A DNA stretch of 64,000 bases from Hyphomicrobiaceae bacterium (GCA_021324465.1 JAJPJB010000024.1:1-64000); one strand, 5' to 3'; positions 28,605 to 37,729 are shown, counted from the stretch's first letter. Notes: generated from the sequence alone by a model not told the origin. Numbers and translations: made by a program.

Positions 28605-28763
28605 GACGCACCGTCTTAAGGAAACCTCAACCATATTTCTTTACTGCTTGAATGGTGCGGACCTGCGCGGAATCGCAAGCTGGTGCAAAGAGTTATTGGA
28701 CTCGCATGGACCGCCGCGAGCGGCCTGCGCAAATCATGCGTTAAGTCTCCACAACGAGCGGCT

Positions 28764-30503
28764 ATGAAAGGGCTTCTGCTCCGCGGCATAGCACTTATCG
28801 TGTTCGCGACAGCGAGCGCCGCCAGCGCGGCCGACCTGGGCGCCGGTCCGCCGCCGGCGCCAGTTTCACCGCTGTGGAGCTGGACCGGCGGCTATGTCGG
28901 CGCGCATGCCGGCGCAGCATGGGGCGATGCGACTTTTTCCGATCCGTTCGGCCCATCGATCTTCGGCGACCGAGTATCGACGCCGGGGTTGCTCGGTGGC
29001 TTTCAGGCTGGATACAATTGGCAGGTGCCGCAGACGCGGCTCGTGTTCGGTGTTGAAGCCGATGTGACCGGCTTGAGCTCGACCGGCACCAACACCTGTC
29101 TTGCCTATTCCGGCTTTTTCATCTCCGCGAATTGCCGCGCCGAGCCCGATGTCAGCGCAACGGCCGCGGCGCGCTTTGGCTATGCGATCGATCCGGCGCA
29201 ACGCACGCTCGCCTACATCAGGGGCGGCTTCGCCGCCATTCACGATCATATTAATATCACCAGCAATGCCATTGCCGGCTCCGGCACCGACGTGACGAGC
29301 AATATCTGGAAAGCGGGCTGGACGGCGGGCGCAGGCATCGAGCGCGCTTTGACACCGGCATGGTCGCTGCGGCTTGAATATGATTTTCTCGGCTTTGGCC
29401 ACTCCAATGTGCCGACCCCGGCCAGCCTTCTCCAAGCCGCGCCGCCGAATCCGGCAAGCTATGTGCTTACACCGGCCGGTACGACTCGCGTCTCGCAGAA
29501 TATGCAGGAATTGAAGCTCGGCCTGAACTACCGGCTCGGCCTTGATCCATGGGCGCATTGGGCAAGCCCGGCTCTGATTCCCGTCGGCAAGGCGTGGGCG
29601 GCGCCTGCTGTGCCGTGGCTCGCCGGCTGGGGGTTCGCGGGCGGACTGCGCTACTGGTACAGTTCGGGCAAATTCCAAAAGGACCTTGGCGCAACGACGT
29701 CGGGCACCACCGCCAACGTTCTGGTGTCGCGGCTCACTTATCAGTCGGTCGCCAATTCCGGCGAGTTTTTTGGCCGCGTGGAAAGCCCGGATCGGATTTT
29801 CGTCAAAGGCCTGATCGGCACCGGCGCGTTCGCCGGCGGCCGTATGAACGACGAAGACTGGGCGGCTTTCGGCGCCGCCGTTCCCTATTCGAATACGATT
29901 TCAGATCCGGTGAAAGGTACGATCAGTTACGCGACCAGCGACATCGGCTATGACATGCTGCGCACCGCCGATTACCGTCTCGGCGCCTTCATCGGGTACA
30001 ATTATTACCGCGACAGGCAGGACGCATACGGCTGCGCGCAGATCGCTAATCCGTTTTCCGATTGCGCGCCGGCCATCCCAAACACGGTGCTGGTCATCAC
30101 CGAGAATGATACTTGGCACTCATTGCGGGTCGGCGTGAACGGCGATGTGACGCTCGTCCCCGGCCTTCGACTGAATACCGACGCAGCGTTCATCCCCTAC
30201 ACGCAGTTCAACGGTACCGACATCCATTGGCAGCGCACTGATGTCGCCAACCAGAATTCATCCGAGACCGGGCGCGGCCTCGGCGTCCAACTGGACGCCT
30301 TTTTGTCCTACGACATCACGCCGGCCTTCGACGTCGGTATCGGCGGCCGCTACTGGGCAATGTGGACGACCAACAACGCCTATACCAACATTTTCGGCAC
30401 GCCTTGCCCATGCCAGACCTTGCCGAGCAAGACTGAACGTTACGGCCTTTTGGTTCACGCGGACTACAAGTTCGACATGCCGGATCTGCCGGCCACGCGA
30501 TAA
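28764..30503 (+). CDS. Outer membrane beta-barrel protein (double Omp25/Omp31-like)
   Basis: The 579-residue product has a signal peptide (1-22, ASAASA/ADL) and two barrel-like halves. The first (about 35-265) is Omp25/31-like: WTGGYVGAHAGAAWGD, GFQAGYNWQ, SLRLEYDFLGFGH, LGLNYRLG. The second (about 290-579) starts GWGFAGGLRYWYSSGKFQ and runs through GAFIGYNYYRDRQDAYGC, LRVGVNGDVTLVPGLRLN and VGIGGRYWAMW. The four cysteines in the second half are unusual for a barrel. It ends HADYKFDMPDLPATR. It may form a pore or be a structural protein of the outer membrane. The ATG at 28764 is taken because the signal peptide begins there. Confidence 0.85.
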   Translation: MKGLLLRGIALIVFATASAASAADLGAGPPPAPVSPLWSWTGGYVGAHAGAAWGDATFSDPFGPSIFGDRVSTPGLLGGFQAGYNWQVPQTRLVFGVEADVTGLSSTGTNTCLAYSGFFISANCRAEPDVSATAAARFGYAIDPAQRTLAYIRGGFAAIHDHINITSNAIAGSGTDVTSNIWKAGWTAGAGIERALTPAWSLRLEYDFLGFGHSNVPTPASLLQAAPPNPASYVLTPAGTTRVSQNMQELKLGLNYRLGLDPWAHWASPALIPVGKAWAAPAVPWLAGWGFAGGLRYWYSSGKFQKDLGATTSGTTANVLVSRLTYQSVANSGEFFGRVESPDRIFVKGLIGTGAFAGGRMNDEDWAAFGAAVPYSNTISDPVKGTISYATSDIGYDMLRTADYRLGAFIGYNYYRDRQDAYGCAQIANPFSDCAPAIPNTVLVITENDTWHSLRVGVNGDVTLVPGLRLNTDAAFIPYTQFNGTDIHWQRTDVANQNSSETGRGLGVQLDAFLSYDITPAFDVGIGGRYWAMWTTNNAYTNIFGTPCPCQTLPSKTERYGLLVHADYKFDMPDLPATR

Positions 30504-30507
30504 ATTC

Positions 30508-32298
30508 TCAGCCGCGCCAGTAGCGATCCTGCCAGCTGCGCGACAGCCGCATGGCCGAGAGGATCAGGCCGGCCATGGAATAGGTCTGCGGGAAATTGCC
30601 CCAAAGCGCGCCGCTCTGCGGATCGACGTCCTCGGAGAGCAGGCCGTAGCGGTTGCGGTGCTGCAGCGCGTCGGTGAACAGATCGTGCGCGGCTTCGCGC
30701 CGCCCGAGCGACCACAAGGCGTCGATCAGCCAGAACCGGCAGATCAAGAACGCAGTCACCGGTATCCCGAAATCGTCCTCGGCGGCATAGCGCATGACAT
30801 GCTTTTCACGTACAAGCTCGCGTTCCATCGCCGCGACGGTCGAAGCAAAGCGCGGATCGTCGGTCTCGACGACGCCGAGATCGGCGAGCAGAAGCACGCT
30901 TGCGTCGAGGTCGTCCGAGCCAAAGGCCGCGGTGAACGCGCCGCGCTTCTGATTCCAGGCCTGATCGAGCAGCTCGGCATGGATCGGTTCGGCAACCGAA
31001 TTCCAGTATTTGGCGCGCGGCTCGAGTCCGAGCCGCATCGCGATTGCGGCTAGCCGCTGGCAGCCCGCCCAGCACATCGCCGCGGAGTGCGTATGGATAC
31101 GTTGCCGTCCACGATATTCCCAGATGCCGGCATCGGGAACGAAGGCCCTTGCGGCGGCGCGCTCGCCGAGCGACTCGAGCAGATGAAAGAGTCCTTCGTC
31201 GCCGGGCCGGGGCAGTCGGCGATCGAAAAACATCGGCATGGCGGCGAGAATGACGCTGCCATAGGCGTCGTGCTGCACTTGATTGACGGCAGCATTGCCG
31301 ATCCGCACCGGCCCGTCGCCGCGATAGCCTTCGAGGAACGGCGCGGTACGCTCTTCGACAGTCGAGCTCGGCACGACACTGTATAGCGGCTTCAACTCCT
31401 GGTCGGCCTTTGATGCGATCGACAGCGTGAAGGTGATGAATTCCTCCATCGTGCGCGTCGCGCCGATGCGATTAAGCGCCTGCACGACGAAATAGGCGTC
31501 GCGCAGCCAGCAGTAGCGATAGTCCCAGGTGCGGCCGCTCGACGGCGCCTCCGGTATGGACGTGGTATGAGCGGCGATCACCGCACCAGTCTCATCAAAA
31601 TTGGAGAGCTTCAGCGTGATCGCGGCGCGAATAATGGCTTCCTGCCAGTCATAGGAGATCGACAGGCGGCGTACCCAGTCCATCCAATATTCGTGCGTGC
31701 GCTCGACAAAGTCGCGGCAGGTTTTTTCCAGATCCCCGGTGAACGGCTCATCTGGACCGAACACCAGATGCAGCGGCCGCGTCAGCACGAATGGCGCCTC
31801 GCTGTCGATCAGCGACAGCGGTGCGTCGGTGGTGAGCCGGATCACCGTATTGTCGTCCGAGTAGCGAATGTGATTGCTGCCGAGCGAGCGGCGTGGCAGC
31901 GGCTTGCCGTAGTCGCAGGTCGGCCGCATGCGGATGGTGATGCGCGGTAGCCCGCCGACCGGCTGGATGATGCGGTACAATTGCGGCGGCCGAAACACGC
32001 GGCCGTATTGGCGAAACCGCGGGGTGAAGTCAGTGATCCGCACCCTGTTGCCGTGGCTGTCGGTCAGTTCGGTCGACACGATCGCGGTGTTGCGGACATA
32101 TTCGGATTGATAATCCGCCATGTCCTCGAGCACGACATCGGAGAATCCCTTCTCTTCCCGTCCCGAGACCAGCCGGCAGAAGATCGGATCGCCGTCAAAG
32201 CGCGGATAGCACCACCACACGATCCGCGAGCACGGATCGACCAGTGCGGCGGTGCGGCCATTGCCGATCACCGCGAGATCAAGCCCGTGGTCGTTCAT
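30508..32298 (-). CDS. Glycoside hydrolase family 15 protein, copy 2
   Basis: This 596-residue GH15 paralogue of 25643-27484 shows LAVIGNGRTAALVDPCSRIVWWCYPRF at the N-terminus, RTWDYRYCWLRDAYFVVQAL, the general-acid region DAGIWEYRG and the general-base region GLLSEDVDP. Its ATG overlaps the otsB stop (ATGA), so translation is coupled in an MFS-otsB-GH15 operon. The active-site loop differs from copy 1 (GLLSEDVDP versus GLLSEEYDP), suggesting a different substrate or product specificity. It may hydrolyse trehalose or short alpha-glucans; no experimental link exists here. Confidence 0.93.
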   Translation of the reverse strand: MNDHGLDLAVIGNGRTAALVDPCSRIVWWCYPRFDGDPIFCRLVSGREEKGFSDVVLEDMADYQSEYVRNTAIVSTELTDSHGNRVRITDFTPRFRQYGRVFRPPQLYRIIQPVGGLPRITIRMRPTCDYGKPLPRRSLGSNHIRYSDDNTVIRLTTDAPLSLIDSEAPFVLTRPLHLVFGPDEPFTGDLEKTCRDFVERTHEYWMDWVRRLSISYDWQEAIIRAAITLKLSNFDETGAVIAAHTTSIPEAPSSGRTWDYRYCWLRDAYFVVQALNRIGATRTMEEFITFTLSIASKADQELKPLYSVVPSSTVEERTAPFLEGYRGDGPVRIGNAAVNQVQHDAYGSVILAAMPMFFDRRLPRPGDEGLFHLLESLGERAAARAFVPDAGIWEYRGRQRIHTHSAAMCWAGCQRLAAIAMRLGLEPRAKYWNSVAEPIHAELLDQAWNQKRGAFTAAFGSDDLDASVLLLADLGVVETDDPRFASTVAAMERELVREKHVMRYAAEDDFGIPVTAFLICRFWLIDALWSLGRREAAHDLFTDALQHRNRYGLLSEDVDPQSGALWGNFPQTYSMAGLILSAMRLSRSWQDRYWRG

Positions 32299-33107
32299 CC
32301 TGCGGCGTCCTCACCCGCGGCCGCAATGCGCGCAAGCCACGCGCGGACCGATGCGGGACTGTCAAAATGTCCGTTCACGTTCGGGGAGATTCGACCGACC
32401 GAAAAGCCCAAGCCGCCGAATCGTGCCAGTACTCCGAACACCGGCTCATCGGTCGTGTCGTCGCCGATGAAAATCGGGTTGCGCTTGTTGAATGGCCGGC
32501 ATTTCATCAGTTCGCAGACCGCATTGGCCTTGTTGACGCCGGCCGGCTTGATCTCGACGACGAGCTTGCCCGGCAGAATCTCGACCGTGTCCGGCGGCAT
32601 CTCCGCGCAGATCTCCTCGACTGCGGCACGCACCGCGTCGCCCCTGTCGGGAGCGAGGCGATAATGCAGTGCCAGTGAATAGCCCTTGTTCTCCGCGAGC
32701 ACGCCCGGACCGAGTTCGCTGACACCGGCCAGCTTGCGCTTAAGCGCCTCGCTCAGGGGTTTGGCGCGCATGACGGCTTTGCGGCCCGCGATCGGACGCA
32801 ACTCGGCGCCGTGTCCGCCGATTGCGGCAAGTTCCAGCGGCGAGAAAATCAGATCGATGTCTTGCAACGAGCGCCCGCTGACCAGCGCGAGCGCGCCGTC
32901 AGTCAAGGTGTTGAGCCGCGCCAGCGTTTGGCGCAATCCGGTCGGCACCCAGACTTGCTGCGGCGAGGGAGCGAGATCCAGTATCGTGCCGTCGATGTCG
33001 AGCAGGATCGCACATTTCCGTAAATCGGGAATGAGAGATGTTTCCGAAAGCTCCATATCGAGATCCGCAATGCCATTTCTTGCAATGTCGATAATTTCCA
33101 AGCCCAT
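32295..33107 (-). CDS. otsB: Trehalose-6-phosphate phosphatase
   Basis: OtsB removes phosphate from trehalose-6-phosphate to give trehalose. This 270-residue HAD-superfamily enzyme shows motif I ILLDIDGTILDLAPSP, motif II LVSGRSLQDI, the lysine in EIKPAGVNKANAV, and motif IV FIGDDTTDEPVF. The start is uncertain: ATG at 33107 lies 32 bases after the transporter stop, but ATG at 33056 is also possible. Its stop overlaps the start of GH15 copy 2. Synthase and phosphatase genes are in different transcription units that carry the same EcfG-type motif. Confidence 0.94.
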   Translation of the reverse strand: MGLEIIDIARNGIADLDMELSETSLIPDLRKCAILLDIDGTILDLAPSPQQVWVPTGLRQTLARLNTLTDGALALVSGRSLQDIDLIFSPLELAAIGGHGAELRPIAGRKAVMRAKPLSEALKRKLAGVSELGPGVLAENKGYSLALHYRLAPDRGDAVRAAVEEICAEMPPDTVEILPGKLVVEIKPAGVNKANAVCELMKCRPFNKRNPIFIGDDTTDEPVFGVLARFGGLGFSVGRISPNVNGHFDSPASVRAWLARIAAAGEDAAG

Positions 33108-33139
33108 TTTGCCGATCCCATCCCAATCGATATCTGTTG

Positions 33140-34702
33140 TTACTCGACAAGCGCAAGCGGCCTGGCAACCGATTCCAGCGACTTGCGCTCTGCGGCGACG
33201 CCCCACGCCGCTTGCACGGCGGCGGCCCCGATCATCAGCGCCGCGCCGATCAGATAGCCGGCAGCGACGCTGCCGCGCGATCCGCTATTGATCAGGACGC
33301 CGAACAGCAGCGGGCCTGCTATGCCGCCGATGCCGGTGCCGATGGCATAAAAAAATGCGATTGCCAATGCACGAATTTCCAGCGGAAAGATTTCGCTCAC
33401 CGTGAGATACGCGGAACTCGCCGCCGCCGAGGCAAAAAAGAACACGACCATCCAGGCGATGGTCAGCGTCTGTGCCGACAGCATGTTGCGGTCGAACAAA
33501 TCAGCGGTCACCAGGAGCAATATCCCCGACAAGGCATAGGTCGAGGCGATCATCACGCGGCGGCCGAGCGTGTCGAACAGCCGGCCGAGCAGGATCGGAC
33601 CGAGCACATTGCCGGCCGCGAACGGCAGAATGTACCAGCCCACTTGGTCCGCCGGCGTGTTGTAGAAATCGGTTAGAATCAGGGCATAGGTGAAGAAGAT
33701 CGCATTGTAGAAGAAGGCCTGGGCGCCCATCAGGCTCAGGCCGACCAGCGTGCGACGGCGATAGGTCACGAACAGCGCGCGCGCCACCTCGGACAAGGGA
33801 GTGTGACTGCGCATCCGCAGCCGTACTCTGCAGTGGTCATTGGCCCCCGTGACCGCCGACGCATCGCCAAAATGCGCTTCGATCCCGTGCACGACAGCGT
33901 CGGCCGCCTGGGGAAAGCCATGGGTGATCAGCCAGCGCGGGCTTTCCGGAATCCAAAATCTCATCAGCAGAATCACAAGTCCGATAGTCGCCCCGATCAG
34001 AAAAGCAAGCCGCCAGCCAATTGCCGGATTGATGACGGCCGGATCGAGGAGTACGAGGGAACCGCCCGCGCCCAGTGCCGCTCCGACCCAGAAACTGCCG
34101 TTGATAAGGAGGTCGGTCCAGCCGCGGAACCGTGCCGGGATAAGCTCCTGGATTGTCGAATTGATGGCAGTGTACTCGCCGCCAATGCCGGCACCGGTGA
34201 GAAACCGGAACAGCACAAAACTGACGACGTTCCAGGACAATCCGGTCGCCGCGGTGGCCAGAAGGTAAACGGTGAGCGTGATCGTGAACAGTCTCTTGCG
34301 GCCCAGCCGATCGGTGAGCCAGCCGAAAAAGAATGCGCCGAGCACGGCCCCGCCCAGGTAAAAACTACCGGCGAGGCCGACCTGCGCATTGCTCAAACCC
34401 AATGCGGCGCTGTCCTTGAGCTCGCCGGACAAGGCACCGGCCAGGGTCACTTCCAGACCGTCCAGGATCCAGGTGATGCCGAGCGCAGTGATCACAAGGA
34501 GGTGAAATCGGCCGAATGGCAGGCCATCGAGACGACCCGGAATATCCGTCTCCACGACCGTGCCGGACACCGCGCCGGCCTGGGCCAGTGACCCACTATC
34601 GCGATCAACATTTGTTGCCGTCTCTTTCTGGGGATGCTGAGGCGGAGCAATGCGCAAATTGGAGACAAGACGCGAAAATACGTCGCCTGCGTATGAAGCC
34701 AT
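33140..34702 (-). CDS. MFS transporter, sugar/organic-acid porter type
   Basis: This 520-residue protein has 12 predicted transmembrane segments and the MFS motif DRLGRKRLF after helix 2, with RFLTGAGIGGEYTA and IPESPRW later, as in the SP/AAHS-like families. A signature charged FHLLVITALGITWILDGLEVTLAG segment starts helix 1. A 60-residue soluble N-terminus precedes it. The start ATG at 34702 is fixed by promoter position: the longer start at 34732 lies within the -10 element. It begins an operon with otsB and GH15 copy 2, so a role in moving trehalose or another sugar is suspected, but substrate is unknown. Confidence 0.88.
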   Translation of the reverse strand: MASYAGDVFSRLVSNLRIAPPQHPQKETATNVDRDSGSLAQAGAVSGTVVETDIPGRLDGLPFGRFHLLVITALGITWILDGLEVTLAGALSGELKDSAALGLSNAQVGLAGSFYLGGAVLGAFFFGWLTDRLGRKRLFTITLTVYLLATAATGLSWNVVSFVLFRFLTGAGIGGEYTAINSTIQELIPARFRGWTDLLINGSFWVGAALGAGGSLVLLDPAVINPAIGWRLAFLIGATIGLVILLMRFWIPESPRWLITHGFPQAADAVVHGIEAHFGDASAVTGANDHCRVRLRMRSHTPLSEVARALFVTYRRRTLVGLSLMGAQAFFYNAIFFTYALILTDFYNTPADQVGWYILPFAAGNVLGPILLGRLFDTLGRRVMIASTYALSGILLLVTADLFDRNMLSAQTLTIAWMVVFFFASAAASSAYLTVSEIFPLEIRALAIAFFYAIGTGIGGIAGPLLFGVLINSGSRGSVAAGYLIGAALMIGAAAVQAAWGVAAERKSLESVARPLALVE

Positions 34703-34730
34703 ATCTGAATGCCAGCCGGGCTTTGGAACC

Positions 34731-34755
34731 AACGCCCTGTGGCTACGGCTGTTCC
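34731..34755 (-). promoter_or_regulatory. EcfG-type promoter motif for MFS-otsB-GH15
   Basis: On the minus strand GGAAC (34755-34751), 16 bases, CGTT (34734-34731), an exact consensus match. It lies 29 bases upstream of the ATG at 34702, implying a short leader. This supports that ATG over the TTG at 34732. Confidence 0.8.
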
Positions 34756-34790
34756 GGCTATGGCGTCTCAGCCGAAGGTTTGCCGCGCTC

Positions 34791-34816
34791 GACGCCTCGC
34801 ATCCGCGCGAGGCGTC
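34791..34816. other. Perfect 10-bp hairpin
   Basis: GACGCCTCGC - ATCCGC - GCGAGGCGTC is a perfect 10-bp inverted repeat with a 6-base loop, lying just upstream of the promoter of the transporter operon. No T-run follows on either strand. It may be a regulator site or the 3' end of a transcript coming from the orphan promoter at 35700-35724. Confidence 0.4.
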
Positions 34817-35699
34817 GCTATCGAGCGCGTCTGCGCGGCGTTGCCGGCATTAGCCGAGGCGCCAGATCGCGCTCGCAGCGGGCAAACGCGAAACGCGCTC
34901 TCCTTTCCACAGTGATGCCACCGGCGCCCAACGCCTCGGATCTCTGACGACCAAGTCCGAGCGAGATTGTCTTAGGCGCTGGTCGGCGCACGGTCATTCA
35001 CCGTAACACCGATGATCTTGCAAGCGCCGCGACAGCGTTGCTGCGACTTCGAGACAATTGCGGGTGGCGGCTGCGACAATGCACGCCCTCGTGACTGCGG
35101 ATCGATGCCAAGACATCGGCCCGGCGCAACTGCGCAGGCGCACGCCGCGCGCGGCACGCTGCTGTCGCGATGAGGAAAAGGCAAAACGGTGGCGGTGTTG
35201 GCCAACCCATGACGACTTGCGCGCGCGGCGGATAGAAAACGCACTGAACAGATGTTCGGTCCCGTTGCGAAGATCGCAGGTTTGCCGCTCGGGCGCGACG
35301 GGCCGTGACAGCGCGATTGGCCGGCCGGCGCCTTCGACAGCTGCCGCTGTTCGCAGCCGTGCCAATAATCACGGCCCGGCTGGGCCGAAAGCAAACAGGT
35401 TGACTTCAAAGCCGTTTGGGACGATTGGCTTTCTGGTCTTTGGCGTGGCGCACTATTCGGACGAAATTTCGCTCCGATGCGACGAGATCGGGCGGCGGAA
35501 AACCCTGCGGCTTGATCCCTCGCCGCATCCGGTCGGTGCGCCCGTCGCCAAATGCGGCGTGCCTTGGAGGAGGCCGGCGGCCGTCGGTGCCGACAATGGA
35601 CACCGGCGAGCGGAGCGATTCCGGCTACGACAGTAACGACGATGATATGGATTGAATGGACGGCCTCTGCTTGGGGCGCGCGACAAGGCCGAGGGAGAA
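34817..35699. other. Gene-poor 0.9-kb stretch below an orphan stress promoter
   Basis: I find no convincing gene. Open frames on both strands are arginine/proline/serine-rich and lack ribosome binding sites. The best small frame on the minus strand (GTG at 35603 to 35406, 65 residues, ending DQKANRPKRL) has no clear ribosome binding site. An exact EcfG-type motif at 35700-35724 points into this region, so a small RNA or short unrecognised protein gene is possible. Confidence 0.45.
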
Positions 35700-35724
35700 A
35701 ACGGGTCGCGCGCAGCCTGGTTCC
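35700..35724 (-). promoter_or_regulatory. Orphan EcfG-type promoter motif
   Basis: On the minus strand GGAAC (35724-35720), 16 bases, CGTT (35703-35700) matches the consensus exactly. It fires leftward into a 0.9-kb stretch with no recognised gene. The ClC gene starts in the opposite direction 75 bases away and is not served by it. Confidence 0.6.
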
Positions 35725-35799
35725 GCTTTCGCTGACCGGCCGCGTCGCGTGGCGGGGATCAATTGTTACGTCCTTGTTTGCCCAATCGGGTGACGCGTC

Positions 35800-37563
35800 T
35801 TGAGCGCCAAGACCGCAACGCGACTTGAGATACCACGCCGTCTGCGCGCTCTGGTTCGAGCGCGCGAATCGAGCCTGATCGCGCTCGCTGCGCTGGTTGG
35901 CATCGTCGCCGGCCTTGTTGTCGCGCTGATGGGGAATGCAGTCGATCTGCTGCACGAAATATTTTTTGATTTGCAGCATGGTGAGCGACTTTCCGCACGA
36001 CTGTCACTCGATCCGGTACTGGCCCTGTGTGTGCCGTTGTTGGGCGGCATTCTGTTCGGCGCATCGACCGAGCTGATCCGGCGCTGGCGACCGGAGCGGG
36101 AGATCGATCCGATTGAGGCGAATGCGCTGCATGGCGGCCGCATGTCGCTCATCGGCAGCATCATCGTTGCGGCGCAGACCGTGTGGTCGAGCGGCGTGGG
36201 CGCATCCGTCGGTCTCGAGGCCGGCTATACGCAATTTGCGAGCGGCATCGCCTCGCGCATCGGTGCAGCATTTCGCCTGCGTCGCGGCGACCTGCGCATC
36301 CTGGTCGGCTGCGGCGCGGCTGCCGGGATTGCCGGCGCATTCGGCGCGCCGCTTGCCGGCGCCTTTTACGGGTTTGAACTGATCATCGGCAGCTATTCGC
36401 CGAGCGGGCTGGCGCCGGTCGGCATTTCCGCGCTGGTCGGCTTTCTAGTGGCGCGGCAGCTCTCGCCGGCGGAGCTCGGCGTAGTGCCTCCGGAACGGAT
36501 GACGATCGTCGCGCATGATCTCGTGCTCGCTGCCACGCTCGGCCTGTTGGCGGCAATTCTGGGCATTCTTCTTATGCGCGGCGTTGCGATCAGCGAAACG
36601 ATGTTTGCGCGATTGCGGCTGCGACCGGCGCTGCGCACCATGCTTGGCGGCCTCGTGGTCGGCCTTTTGGCAATGGTATCGCCGCAGATCATGTCATCGG
36701 GACACGGTGCGCTGCGCGTCGCCGGCATGCTCGATCTGTCGTTTCGCGCCGTCGCCCTTCTGTTCATCCTTAAGATCGTCGCTTCGATCGCTTCGCTCGG
36801 CTCCGGCTTTCGCGGCGGCATGTTCTTTTCGTCATTGTTGATCGGCGCGCTTGGCGGTCATCTGCTTGCCGTCGCGCTGACGATGATCTGGCCTACGGTG
36901 TATTTCGATCCCAATGCTTATGCGGTGATCGGCATGAGCGCGCTTGCCGCCTCCGTGATCGGCGGGCCGCTGACCATGATCTTCATCGCGCTCGAAACCA
37001 CGGGCGATTTGTGGCTGACAACGGCCGTTCTGGTCGCCGTCATCATCGCGGCACAGGTGACGCGCGAAGTGTTCGGCTATTCATTCGCGACCTGGCGTTT
37101 CCATTTGCGCGGCGAGACCATCCGTAGCGCCGCCGATATCGGCTGGATGCGCGATCTCACGGTCGAAAAGATGATGCGGCAGGACGTGCAGACGGTCAGC
37201 GCGTCGTCGACAATCGCCGAGTTTCGCGAGGCGTTCCCGCTCGGCTCCTCGGCGTCGGTTATCGCCGTCGACGAGCAGGATCGCTATGTGGGCCTGGTCC
37301 TGGTCGCCGACGCGCATGCGCTGGAGGCCGATCCGCAGGAGTCGATCAAGGATCTCATTCATCACCGCGAGGACATGCTGTTGCCCGGCATGGCGGTGAA
37401 GGAGGCGGTGTTGGCCTTCGACCGCGCCGAGGCCGAAACGCTGGCGGTGGTCGACTCCTTCCTCGACCGCCATGTGGTCGGACTTTTGACGGAGGCCTAT
37501 GTGTTGCGCCGTTATTCCGCAGCGCTCGAAGGCCGGCGCCGCGATTTGGTCGGCGAGGAATAA
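35800..37563 (+). CDS. ClC-family chloride channel/antiporter with C-terminal CBS pair
   Basis: This 587-residue protein has about 10-12 membrane helices (20-420) and two CBS domains (about 445-575; start DLTVEKMMRQDVQTVSASSTIAEF). The anion-path motif usually GREGPTVQ appears as GASVGLEAGYTQ, so the gating glutamate (Glu140) is kept while the following Gly-Pro is replaced. GAFGAPLAGAFYGFE matches the next ClC motif, and the usual GGxFxP is modified to RGGMFFSS. Start is TTG at 35800 with no better ATG upstream. It could be a proton-coupled chloride exchanger or channel; acid-stress function is speculative. Confidence 0.9.
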   Translation: MSAKTATRLEIPRRLRALVRARESSLIALAALVGIVAGLVVALMGNAVDLLHEIFFDLQHGERLSARLSLDPVLALCVPLLGGILFGASTELIRRWRPEREIDPIEANALHGGRMSLIGSIIVAAQTVWSSGVGASVGLEAGYTQFASGIASRIGAAFRLRRGDLRILVGCGAAAGIAGAFGAPLAGAFYGFELIIGSYSPSGLAPVGISALVGFLVARQLSPAELGVVPPERMTIVAHDLVLAATLGLLAAILGILLMRGVAISETMFARLRLRPALRTMLGGLVVGLLAMVSPQIMSSGHGALRVAGMLDLSFRAVALLFILKIVASIASLGSGFRGGMFFSSLLIGALGGHLLAVALTMIWPTVYFDPNAYAVIGMSALAASVIGGPLTMIFIALETTGDLWLTTAVLVAVIIAAQVTREVFGYSFATWRFHLRGETIRSAADIGWMRDLTVEKMMRQDVQTVSASSTIAEFREAFPLGSSASVIAVDEQDRYVGLVLVADAHALEADPQESIKDLIHHREDMLLPGMAVKEAVLAFDRAEAETLAVVDSFLDRHVVGLLTEAYVLRRYSAALEGRRRDLVGEE

Positions 37564-37632
37564 GACCGCGACACCGGCTGGCAATTGCTGCGGAGCTTTC
37601 CCATGATTAAGCCCATGCCCCGATTGTGGATT

Positions 37633-37676
37633 CCGGCTACGGATAGGTTAGGATCCGGCTACGGCTAGGTTAGGAT
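37633..37676. repeat. Tandem 22-bp direct repeat (two copies)
   Basis: Two adjacent copies of CCGGCTACGG(A/C)TAGGTTAGGAT differ by a single base (37633-37654, 37655-37676). They lie upstream of the cysteine-rich protein gene and may be regulatory or a replication-slippage duplication. Confidence 0.7.
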
Positions 37677-37729
37677 AAAGTCTGCGGGCTGCTGGTATGA
37701 TGATACGGCTGCCGAGGGAGGGCTTGGGG

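Noticed and set aside
28669..28694. EcfG-like motif upstream of the barrel protein
   Set aside because: GGAAT-N17-AGTT has mismatches in both elements, so I did not accept it.
34703..34732. Longer start (TTG 34732) for the MFS gene
   Set aside because: It lies at the -10 element of the exact EcfG-type motif, upstream of any plausible transcription start.
34972..35979. 335-residue minus-strand open frame
   Set aside because: It overlaps the start of the real ClC gene, has arginine/serine/proline-rich nonsense composition and no ribosome binding site. It is most likely random.
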